A stretch of DNA of 64,000 bases from positions 1 to 64,000 of the forward strand of contig JAJUGZ010000009.1 of NCBI GenBank assembly GCA_029265715.1, in the 5' to 3' direction. Numbering within the stretch: position 1 is the stretch's first letter; each line of letters starts with the position of its first letter. This DNA is from Bacteroidota bacterium (GTDB lineage Bacteria; Bacteroidota; Bacteroidia; Bacteroidales; Prolixibacteraceae). A program made the translations under genes and the position numbers. Shown one piece after another: positions 43,188 through 51,450 of the stretch. Below the pieces are notes generated by a model, which saw nothing but the letters and a program-made list of their open reading frames with translations, did no database searches and was not told where the DNA came from.

Positions 43188-44924
43188 ATGCCTGCATACA
43201 AGAACAGATGGATCGCGGTTACGGGGATTGGGCTGGCTTTGTCAAGTTTTCTTTTTTTCTTTCTGGCCTATCCATACCATCTTTTTTTTAAAGAACAGGT
43301 GCAATTGTTCCTTTATACCTCCGGATATTTTCTTTCATATTTTAGTAAACCGGGCTGGCTTGCTGCGTATATAGGCGATTTCCTTACTCAATTTTTCTAT
43401 TTGAAAGGTGGAGGCCCGCTTGTTCTATCCTTTTTATTGACACTCGAATGGATTTCGGTTGCTGTTATTTTCAAGAAAATATTGAAGTTGTCGTCGGCCT
43501 GGGTTTGGGCATTGTTTCCGGTTGGCACCGATTGGGTCCTGCACCTGAGCTTGCTTCATGACCTGTCGGTTTCGGCAGGACTACTTCTTGTTCTGGGCCT
43601 TGGCGTCGGATCGATTTCTGTAAAGAACCGCATTCTTTCATTTGTTTTCGCGACTCTGATTAGTTTTACCTGTTATTGGCTGGTGGGAAGCGCCGCTTTC
43701 GTTTTTCCGGCGTTGGTCATCATTAACGATATCTCAGATAAAAAATATTCGTTCATCAAATGGGGTTTAATTGCGTCGTTGGTTTTTGCTGCCCCCATTG
43801 TGCTCCGGAAGTATTATTTGCTGTCGACCGGGCAAGCATTCATCTATCCGGCTGTCGAACCGCAAAGTATATTGCTCCCGGCCGTTTGGGTTGTTACATT
43901 ACTGGCGGCATTAATTTTAAAACCGTTTTTCAATAAGTTCCCTAAGTTGTCAGGTTGGTTTTTGCCGACAGCGTTTATATTTTTTATGGGTCTAGGTATA
44001 CGGTTAAATGCCGGGTTCGATCAGGAAAAAATACTGGCGTTGGACAGTGAAACCTATTTTGGAAATCCCGATAAGGTGCTGGACCTTGCTCAAAGATACA
44101 ATCTCAAGAACCGCTTTGCCTCGTATTTTACCAATATTGCGTTGGCCCGACAAGGTTTGTTGCCCGAGAAGCTTTTAGACTTTTACCAGCCCGGATTATA
44201 TGGTTTAATGTTGCCAGTTTCTCCGGAAGAGAGCTGGGAATCGATCCTTTTTAGCAACGAAGTGTATTTTCTGGTTGGAGATATGAACCTGGCACAACAT
44301 TCGGCTATGCTTGGAAATACATTCTCGCCCCATAATCGCAGTTCCCGGATGATCAGAAGGTTGGCCGAAATCAATTTAGTCAATGCTGATTCTGCTGCCG
44401 CCCGAAAATACCTGCGGATGCTGGATAAAACCTTGTTTCATAAAAAATGGGCTGAAAAATACCTCCGGATAAACCCACTTGATTCGTCGGTGGTCTGGCT
44501 GAATATGAAACGCGAACAGATTCCGGTGGGTGATACGATCTATTTCCCGAACGATTTTGAAACCTCGCTTCGCATCTTGGTCGGGCAAAACCCACGCAAC
44601 CGGGTTGCACTGGATTACTTATTGTGCTTTTACCTGTTAAATAAAGATCTCGATTCGTTTAAAAATTCGTTTGACCGGTACGGCGGGATTTACCGGCAGC
44701 ATGTGCCTAAAGTTTATGCCGAAGCTATGCTGGTAACGTTGTTTTCTCAAAATGCCGGTCCGGAAACAATCCGGTCTTATGGTATTCCGACAAATATTCA
44801 GGATGATTTTGCCAGCTATACAGAATTGGTTGCCCGGAAACCGGAAAATTTTTCGGCTCTGCCCGAACGGTTTGGAAAAACGTACTGGTTTTATTTTCAT
44901 TTTGCTAAAATCAGGGGAAAATGA
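43188..44924 (+). CDS. DUF6057-like polytopic membrane protein, module 1
   Basis: A 578-residue inner-membrane protein. About nine hydrophobic segments fill residues 5-275; the rest is a soluble, helical, TPR-like region. The N-terminal part carries YPYHLFFKEQVQLFL and YIGDFLTQFFY, and the C-terminus FGKTYWFYFHF; all three motifs recur in the paralogues at 46416 and 49645. From memory this matches the uncharacterised family DUF6057. No catalytic motif is visible. It overlaps the following propeller lipoprotein by four bases (ATGA), so the pair is translationally coupled. A scaffold or export role for its partner is only a guess. Confidence 0.8.
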   Translation: MPAYKNRWIAVTGIGLALSSFLFFFLAYPYHLFFKEQVQLFLYTSGYFLSYFSKPGWLAAYIGDFLTQFFYLKGGGPLVLSFLLTLEWISVAVIFKKILKLSSAWVWALFPVGTDWVLHLSLLHDLSVSAGLLLVLGLGVGSISVKNRILSFVFATLISFTCYWLVGSAAFVFPALVIINDISDKKYSFIKWGLIASLVFAAPIVLRKYYLLSTGQAFIYPAVEPQSILLPAVWVVTLLAALILKPFFNKFPKLSGWFLPTAFIFFMGLGIRLNAGFDQEKILALDSETYFGNPDKVLDLAQRYNLKNRFASYFTNIALARQGLLPEKLLDFYQPGLYGLMLPVSPEESWESILFSNEVYFLVGDMNLAQHSAMLGNTFSPHNRSSRMIRRLAEINLVNADSAAARKYLRMLDKTLFHKKWAEKYLRINPLDSSVVWLNMKREQIPVGDTIYFPNDFETSLRILVGQNPRNRVALDYLLCFYLLNKDLDSFKNSFDRYGGIYRQHVPKVYAEAMLVTLFSQNAGPETIRSYGIPTNIQDDFASYTELVARKPENFSALPERFGKTYWFYFHFAKIRGK

Positions 44925-46372
44925 ACGGAATCAAAATTCATATCGTGGCGGTGGTTTTCCTGTTTCTGGCGGCCTGCAGAGAGTCGGGGCAGGTACGGGT
45001 ACGGGATGGATACCCTTCAATTTATCCCGATTATCTGGATGTAACCATTCCGATGAATATTGCCCCGCTTAATTTCATGGTGCGCGATTCGGTAGAGCAG
45101 TTACGGGTCTGTATTAAAGGGGCGGACGATTCGATTGTGGTTGTTGGCGATTATAAAATTCAGATCCCGGAGAAACATTGGAAAGCGCTGTTGCATGCTG
45201 TTTCAGGCGGCGACCTGACGGTTGTTGTAACAGCTAAAATGTGTGGCGAATGGGTTCAATACAAGCCGTTTAACTGGCATGTGACGAACGATAAGATTGA
45301 TCCTTTCCTGAGTTATCGGTTGATTGAGCCGGGCTATGAAGTCTGGAACAAACTGCAGATTGTTGAACGAAACATCGAAACGTTTGCCGAACGCACATTG
45401 GCCGATAATAACCTCACAGATGGTTGTTGTATGAATTGTCATATTCATGGCAACCAGGATGGCGCTTTGTCGATGTTCCACCTGCGGGGAGGGAAGGGAG
45501 GAACCATCTTGAACCGGAACGGCAGGTTGCGCAAGATCAATACGAAAATTGACGGAATGATTTCGAACGCGGTTTATGGGAATTTCCATCCATCGGGTCG
45601 GTTTGGCGTTTTTTCGACCAATATCATCATTCCGGAATTACATGCTTATCGCAACAAACGGCTTGAGGTGTACGACACGGCTTCGGATTTGGTGGTGCTC
45701 GATTTTGACGAAAACCGGGCTATTTTGCAGCCATTGTTGTGTGATTCGACGACGCTGGAAACATTTCCTGTTTTTTCGGCTGACGGGAAGTGGATTTACT
45801 TCTGTTCAGCTCCGGCTGTTCCATTGCCTGACAGCATTAAGTCGTTGAAATATCATATTTGCCGGGTTGCCTTCGATGCGGATAAGAAAGAAATAGGAAC
45901 GACAGTCGATACGATTTGGAATGCCCTGGAAATGAACGGTTCGGCGTGTCATCTGAAAACATCTCCGGACGGAAAATTTTTACTGTACACGGTTGCTGAT
46001 TATGGAACTTTTCCAATCTGGCACCAGGAGGCCGATCTGCGACTGATGAACCTGGAAACCAGAACGATTGATAACCTCCCGATTGTCAACGGGCCCAACT
46101 CTGATTCGTATCATAGCTGGTCGTCAAATAGTCGCTGGTTTGTGTTTGCAAGTAAGCGGGATGACGGGATCTATGGCAAACCCTATTTTTGTTACATCGA
46201 CTCTTCGGGAAAGGCACATAAGCCTTTTGTGTTGCCGCAGCGCGATCCGGAGATGTATGATTTTATGCTGAAGTCGTTTAATATTCCCGAACTTTCGTCG
46301 GGGCCGGCGCCATTTGATGCCAGCGATGTTGAACGGATTTACAAGCAAAAAGAAGCCGAACCTTTTCGGTAA
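44921..46372 (+). CDS. CXXCH-containing PD40/TolB-like propeller lipoprotein, module 1
   Basis: A 483-residue lipoprotein (lipobox FLAAC, Cys19). An N-terminal domain with IPMNIAPLNFMV is followed by a haem-attachment type motif CMNCH (Cys170, Cys173, His174; DNA 45428-45442) and then a PD40/WD40-like beta propeller to the C-terminus (SADGKWIYFCSA, SPDGKFLLYTVADYG, SYHSWSSNSRWFVFASKR). His187, 13 residues after the haem-type His, is conserved in all three paralogues and could be the second haem ligand. If haem is bound, this would be an anchored monohaem cytochrome with a propeller; that needs proof. Partner gene overlaps by 4 bases. Confidence 0.82.
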   Translation: MNGIKIHIVAVVFLFLAACRESGQVRVRDGYPSIYPDYLDVTIPMNIAPLNFMVRDSVEQLRVCIKGADDSIVVVGDYKIQIPEKHWKALLHAVSGGDLTVVVTAKMCGEWVQYKPFNWHVTNDKIDPFLSYRLIEPGYEVWNKLQIVERNIETFAERTLADNNLTDGCCMNCHIHGNQDGALSMFHLRGGKGGTILNRNGRLRKINTKIDGMISNAVYGNFHPSGRFGVFSTNIIIPELHAYRNKRLEVYDTASDLVVLDFDENRAILQPLLCDSTTLETFPVFSADGKWIYFCSAPAVPLPDSIKSLKYHICRVAFDADKKEIGTTVDTIWNALEMNGSACHLKTSPDGKFLLYTVADYGTFPIWHQEADLRLMNLETRTIDNLPIVNGPNSDSYHSWSSNSRWFVFASKRDDGIYGKPYFCYIDSSGKAHKPFVLPQRDPEMYDFMLKSFNIPELSSGPAPFDASDVERIYKQKEAEPFR

Positions 46373-46415
46373 GAACGAACTTTAGTTGACCGAAATTTTT
46401 GAAAAACCTGTTCTT

Positions 46416-48179
46416 ATGAAGATATTTTCGATAGATAAAATGATGGCGGCGGTATTCGGGCTGATGGTTTTTGCCTTTTTTGCCTTTTTATACCCCTTTC
46501 ACTTAAATTATCAGGAACAATACCAGTTGTTTCTTTTTTCTGCCGATTACGTTTCCTCGTATTTCGTGAAGCCTGGAGGCCTCAGCGATTACCTGGGTAA
46601 TTTTCTGACCCAGTTTTATTTCTATTCGTGGGTTGGCGCTTTGTTGATTGCCGTCCTGCTTACCCTCTTGCAGGTTATGGTCTGGCAGGTTTCGCGCAAG
46701 CTGGGGGCCAAACCCGTTTTTTTGCCATTCACGTTTGTTCCGTCGGTTCTTTTCTGGAGCTTGTTATGCGACGAAAACTATCTGCTGGGCGGTGTTATTG
46801 CTATGCTGATCCTGGGCGTATTTATTTTGCTTTGCATACAGTTCAGAACGGGGTGGGAAAGAATGGTTTTTCTCCTGATCAGTTTGCCCGTTCTGTATTG
46901 GTTGATTGGTGGCGCTTTTGTATTGCTCGCACTTTTTGTAATTGGTTATGAATTAATTTTTCGACAACTGAAAACAGGTCAGTTGTTGACGCTGGGAGTT
47001 GCCGCACTTTTATTGGTGGTTGTTCTGCCCCTGCTGGCCAAACGGATCATTCAGCAATATCCGTTGTCTCGGTTGTGTATCGGTGTCAATTATTATCGGT
47101 TTCCTGTGAATGTACCGGTTGCAATCGGGATTATCGGGCTGTTGATTGCCAGTCTTCCCTATTTGCTTCGTTGGTTGTCGGCAAAATTACGATCGGGCAA
47201 AGCTGTATTCCTCATTGTTTTTCAACTGGCTGTTGTTGCTGGTGGTGGGCTGATGCTAATTAGAAACTCGGCAGATATGGCAAAAGAAGAGGTGATGGCC
47301 TACGATTTCAACGTCAGGATGCGCAAATGGGACCGGGTGATTGCGATGGCTGAAAAAAAGAAGCCATCTACTCCGCTTTCGGTTACCTGTTTAAACCTCG
47401 CACTGGCTAAAATGGATTTGCTGGGCGAGCGGATGTTTGCCTATTATCAGAACGGCGTAGGTGGTCTGATTCCCGATTTTGTACGCGATTATACCATCCC
47501 GATGATTGCCGGCGAAGTGTATTATCACCTGGGATTTGTCAATACGGCACAACGACTGGCTTTCGAGGCAATGGAAGCCTTGCCTGATTATCAGAAAAGC
47601 GCCCGTTCGGTGATGCGGTTGGCCGAGACGAATATTATTAACGGCGATTACGCTGTGGCAACTAAATATCTGCACCTGCTTCAACAAACTTTTTATTACC
47701 GGGAGTGGGCAACCAAAGCACTGCAAACAATCAACGATGAAAAGCTGATCGATCAGCATCCCGAGTGGGGCTGGCTTCGTAAGTGCCGGACCCGTGAAGA
47801 TTTCCTTTTCAGTGAGAAAGAAAAAGATATGATGCTGGGAATTCTTTTTCGCCAAAATCCGGAGAACCGGATGGCATTTGAATATCTCATGGCATATTGC
47901 CTGCTTTCGAAGGATTTACAACATTTTGTCGAGTATTTCCCTTTGGGAAAATCGCTCAATTACAAGGCTATCCCCAAAAGTTACCAGGAGGCTTTAATTT
48001 ATGTTTGGGGACTGACACATCCCGATCCAATCCAGACTATCCCTTATGCGATTGGCAATGGAGTGAAAAACCGTGTCCGGCAATATCAGCGAATCTATAC
48101 CGGTCAAATGAATGCCGAACCGGCCCTGCGCGATCAGTTTGCTGATACGTATTGGTATTATTTACATTTTAGAAATTGA
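46416..48179 (+). CDS. DUF6057-like polytopic membrane protein, module 2
   Basis: Paralogue of the protein at 43188, 587 residues from the ATG at 46416 (the reading frame also has a TTG ten codons earlier, less likely). It has the same plan: about nine to ten membrane segments in residues 1-290, then a soluble helical region. Shared motifs are YPFHLNYQEQYQLFLF, KPGGLSDYLGNFLTQFYF and the C-terminal FADTYWYYLHF. The middle of the soluble part has paired-helix repeats (AETNIINGDYAVATKYLHLL) like TPRs. Starts 44 nt after module 1 and 5 nt before its propeller partner. Confidence 0.8.
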   Translation: MKIFSIDKMMAAVFGLMVFAFFAFLYPFHLNYQEQYQLFLFSADYVSSYFVKPGGLSDYLGNFLTQFYFYSWVGALLIAVLLTLLQVMVWQVSRKLGAKPVFLPFTFVPSVLFWSLLCDENYLLGGVIAMLILGVFILLCIQFRTGWERMVFLLISLPVLYWLIGGAFVLLALFVIGYELIFRQLKTGQLLTLGVAALLLVVVLPLLAKRIIQQYPLSRLCIGVNYYRFPVNVPVAIGIIGLLIASLPYLLRWLSAKLRSGKAVFLIVFQLAVVAGGGLMLIRNSADMAKEEVMAYDFNVRMRKWDRVIAMAEKKKPSTPLSVTCLNLALAKMDLLGERMFAYYQNGVGGLIPDFVRDYTIPMIAGEVYYHLGFVNTAQRLAFEAMEALPDYQKSARSVMRLAETNIINGDYAVATKYLHLLQQTFYYREWATKALQTINDEKLIDQHPEWGWLRKCRTREDFLFSEKEKDMMLGILFRQNPENRMAFEYLMAYCLLSKDLQHFVEYFPLGKSLNYKAIPKSYQEALIYVWGLTHPDPIQTIPYAIGNGVKNRVRQYQRIYTGQMNAEPALRDQFADTYWYYLHFRN

Positions 48180-48184
48180 AAACG

Positions 48185-49648
48185 ATGAGGAAAGCAGTTT
48201 TATATCTTTTGTCGATTGCACTTCTTTCAATGGTAGCATGCAATGAAACGGTCGTTCCCAAAACGGTTAGAAAAGAAAAACCCGTTCTGTTTCCTGATTA
48301 TGTTGGCGTTACTGTTCCGGCAACCATTGCCCCTCTAAATTTTAAAGTTCAGGGAGAATATCAGGCCATAGATGCGCTGCTTGAAGGGAAAAACAATCAG
48401 ATTATACATGTTCAGGATAAGGATTTTGTACACATTGATCCGGTGAAATGGGCCCGGCTGCTCAATGAGTCGAAAGGAGACAGTCTCCGGATTACGGTGT
48501 CGGTTAAACAGGCAGACGGGTGGGTTCAGTTTGCTCCGTTTGCTGTTCATGTCAGCGATGTTCCGATTGATTACGGACTTGTTTATCGTCTGATTGCGCC
48601 CGGGTACGAAGTGTACAGCAAGATGGGGATTTACCAGCGGGACATGTCGTCGTTTACACAAACGCCCATACTCGAGAATACGCTGATCCCCGGGAGTTGC
48701 ATAAACTGCCATTCGTTTCGGCTGGCCAATCCGGACGATATGAGCCTGCACATTCGCGGGCAAAAGGGCGGAACAATCCTAAAAACGAGCGGAACCGTAA
48801 AACTGCTGAATACAAAAACCAAGCAGACCATTTCAAATTTTGTATATCCGTTCTGGCATCCCTCCGGGAAATATATGGCCTACTCGGTTAATAATACCCA
48901 TCAGGTTTTTCATGAAGCCAAAGGCGAACGGGTTGAAGTGGGTGATGCTGCTTCGGATGTGATTGTTTATGATATTGCGAAAAATGAAGCTATTGGGAGC
49001 CCCGTTTTGATGCAGGACAGCGTGTTTGAAACGTTACCGACTTTTTCGCCAGATGGTCGGTCGCTCTACTTTTGTGCCGCAAAAGCAAAAAAAATGCCGG
49101 TAGAGTACAAAGAGGTAAAGTACAATCTTTGTCGTGTTTTGTTTGATCCGGAAACCGGAACAATTGGCAACACAATCGATACCTTGTTTAATGCCACGGC
49201 TATCGGGAAAAGCGTGGCTTTCCCACGCCCATCGCCCGATGGAAAATATATCATGTTCACCCTGATCGATTATGGGAATTTTTCCATCTGGCATAAAGAG
49301 GCCGATTTGTATTTGCTCGATGTCCGGACTGGCGAATGCCGGCCGGTTTCAGAAGCGAACAGTGATCAGACCGAGAGCTATCATTCGTGGTCGTCGAATT
49401 CGCGTTGGTTTGTTTTTAGCAGCCGCCGTATCGATGGGTTATATACGCGTCCGTTTATTGCTTTTCTGGATGAAAACGGAAAAGCGGGGAAGCCATTCTT
49501 GCTGCCGCAAGCTGATCCTGATTATTATGAACGGTTGCTGTTTTCGTTCAATGTCCCCGAATTTGTCTCTGCTCCGGTCGATTTGAACACGTCGACTATC
49601 GAGCGCCTGATGGCCACCCCGGGCGAAAATGTCGGATTCAGAAAATGA
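48185..49648 (+). CDS. CXXCH-containing PD40/TolB-like propeller lipoprotein, module 2
   Basis: Paralogue of the protein at 44921, 487 residues from ATG 48185 (a TTG three codons earlier is unlikely). Lipobox SMVAC with Cys19. N-terminal motif VPATIAPLNFKV; haem-type motif CINCH at Cys172-His176 (DNA 48698-48712); conserved His189. The propeller blades include SPDGRSLYFCAA, SPDGKYIMFTLIDYG and SYHSWSSNSRWFVFSSRR, and WHKEADLYLLD between them. The start lies 5 nt after the stop of the partner membrane protein and the last bases overlap the start of module 3 (ATGA), so modules 2 and 3 are directly coupled. Confidence 0.82.
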   Translation: MRKAVLYLLSIALLSMVACNETVVPKTVRKEKPVLFPDYVGVTVPATIAPLNFKVQGEYQAIDALLEGKNNQIIHVQDKDFVHIDPVKWARLLNESKGDSLRITVSVKQADGWVQFAPFAVHVSDVPIDYGLVYRLIAPGYEVYSKMGIYQRDMSSFTQTPILENTLIPGSCINCHSFRLANPDDMSLHIRGQKGGTILKTSGTVKLLNTKTKQTISNFVYPFWHPSGKYMAYSVNNTHQVFHEAKGERVEVGDAASDVIVYDIAKNEAIGSPVLMQDSVFETLPTFSPDGRSLYFCAAKAKKMPVEYKEVKYNLCRVLFDPETGTIGNTIDTLFNATAIGKSVAFPRPSPDGKYIMFTLIDYGNFSIWHKEADLYLLDVRTGECRPVSEANSDQTESYHSWSSNSRWFVFSSRRIDGLYTRPFIAFLDENGKAGKPFLLPQADPDYYERLLFSFNVPEFVSAPVDLNTSTIERLMATPGENVGFRK

Positions 49649-51450
49649 GCTGGTCTATGGCTAAAACCCGGTCAAAAATACTGATTACGCTGACAGGCGT
49701 GTTGTTCTTTGTTATTTGCCTGTTGTTCTGGGGCGTATTTTACCCTGATCATTTGGTTCAGAAAGAACAGATGCAGATGTTTCTTTGGGGATTGGATTAT
49801 CTTCAGGAACACTTGGCGTTTCAGGGAGGATTTTCAATGTACCTGGGCGAGTTTTTAATCCAGTTTTTCTGTTTTCCATGGGTTGGGGCACTGGTAGTCG
49901 GCAGCATTTTATTCCTGCTTTATTTTTTGATGCAGTTTATACTGTCTAAACTTTTTCCCAATCGTTTTTATGTATTGTCGTTTTTGCCGGCAATTGGCTA
50001 TTGTTTTCTGTTATTTAACGATTACTACACGATTTCCGGAGCTTTGTCGGTGGCGCTTTCGTTGGCTGGCGTTGTTTGGTATATCCGGATTGAAAACACG
50101 AAAGCCCGGATCCTGGCCGGGTTTATCATGCTCATGGTTTTTTATTGGCTACTGGGCGGGGCATACCTGTTGTTTGTTTCTTCAGCGGCAGCCTCTGAAT
50201 TTGTCCGGGTTTTCCGTACCCCGGGGAAACGCACTTCGCAAGCGTATTGGGTAGTTTCCGGGTACTTGTTTTTCGGGGGGCTTATCCCGTTAATTGTTCA
50301 TCGTTTCCTGGTGGTCGACACGTTTTTGCAATGTTACTTTTCTCCGGCGTATTATCAGTTTCGGCTGGTATTCCCGGGATTCCTGGTTCTGATGTTTGTC
50401 GCTCCTGCAATGCTGATTTTTTTACAGTGGATAATAGATGGTTTATTATCAGAAAAGTCTGGCTGGACGCTCCAAGTGGGGCTGAGTATTTTGTTAATCG
50501 GGTTTTGCGGTTATGGTTTTTATTTTTTCCCGGACTGGCATGAAGAAACCGAGATGAAATACGACAACCTGGTTTATCGGAAAGACTGGAATGAAATTAT
50601 CAGGCAAGCCCGTCAAAATCAGCCTTCGGGACAAAAAAGCCGGGTTGCGCTCATGCTCGCGTTGGGTCAGACCGGGCAGTTGAGTTCGCAACTTTTTTTA
50701 TTCGACCCGAAGCCGTCTGATTTCTTTATTCCCTACGAGGTTCGGGGCATGGCGCCGATCATTGCGAACGAACCGTATTATTGGTTAGGGCTCATTAATT
50801 TTTCGCAGATGCTGGCAATGGAGTCAATCGAGTCGACGCCGGATGGAAGGATGCCGGTGCGCGCCGTAAAGCGGTATGCCGAAACCTGCATGATAACCGG
50901 GCAGTATCAGGTTGCCTCCAGGTTTTTGCGCCTTTTGCAAAAGACCCTTTTTTACCGGCACTGGGCAAATGCCGCGATGGAGTATTTAAATCAGGATGAC
51001 AAGGTGGATGCGCATCCGGAGTGGGGTGTTTTGAGAAGGCGACAGGTTAAAGACGATTTTTATTTTAAGTTCGACCAACGTGATCTGGCGCTGACCTGCC
51101 TGCTCCGGAGTGATCCGGCAAACCGTCTGGCTTTTGAGTACCGGGTGTCGTCGTCTTTGCTAAAAAAAGATCTGGACGAATTTCTGGAATTTTTGCCATT
51201 GGTCCGAAACATGGATTATCCTCAGTTTCCGTTGGTTTTTCAGGAAGCGCTGGCCTACATCGAAACGTTGCTGCCACAAATGCCTGCCGATCTGTTGCAG
51301 TATCCGGTCGACGATCAGGTTCATCAGCGTTTAACACGGTATGCCGGGCTTTTCAATCAGGGTGGAAACAAAGACGCCGGTTTGATGAAACCGGATTTTG
51401 GCAATACCTATTGGTATTACGTACATTTTTCGGGAAACGATGAGAAATAG
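49645..51450 (+). CDS. DUF6057-like polytopic membrane protein, module 3
   Basis: Third paralogue, 601 residues. About nine to ten membrane segments in the first 300 residues, then the helical region with RYAETCMITGQYQVASRFL resembling the module 2 repeat. Family motifs: YPDHLVQKEQMQMFLW, MYLGEFLIQFFCF and the C-terminal FGNTYWYYVHF. The N-terminus differs slightly (MSWSMAKTRSKILIT), with a second possible ATG at 49657. It overlaps the preceding lipoprotein gene by four bases and the following one by eleven bases, so translation is coupled on both sides. Confidence 0.8.
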   Translation: MSWSMAKTRSKILITLTGVLFFVICLLFWGVFYPDHLVQKEQMQMFLWGLDYLQEHLAFQGGFSMYLGEFLIQFFCFPWVGALVVGSILFLLYFLMQFILSKLFPNRFYVLSFLPAIGYCFLLFNDYYTISGALSVALSLAGVVWYIRIENTKARILAGFIMLMVFYWLLGGAYLLFVSSAAASEFVRVFRTPGKRTSQAYWVVSGYLFFGGLIPLIVHRFLVVDTFLQCYFSPAYYQFRLVFPGFLVLMFVAPAMLIFLQWIIDGLLSEKSGWTLQVGLSILLIGFCGYGFYFFPDWHEETEMKYDNLVYRKDWNEIIRQARQNQPSGQKSRVALMLALGQTGQLSSQLFLFDPKPSDFFIPYEVRGMAPIIANEPYYWLGLINFSQMLAMESIESTPDGRMPVRAVKRYAETCMITGQYQVASRFLRLLQKTLFYRHWANAAMEYLNQDDKVDAHPEWGVLRRRQVKDDFYFKFDQRDLALTCLLRSDPANRLAFEYRVSSSLLKKDLDEFLEFLPLVRNMDYPQFPLVFQEALAYIETLLPQMPADLLQYPVDDQVHQRLTRYAGLFNQGGNKDAGLMKPDFGNTYWYYVHFSGNDEK

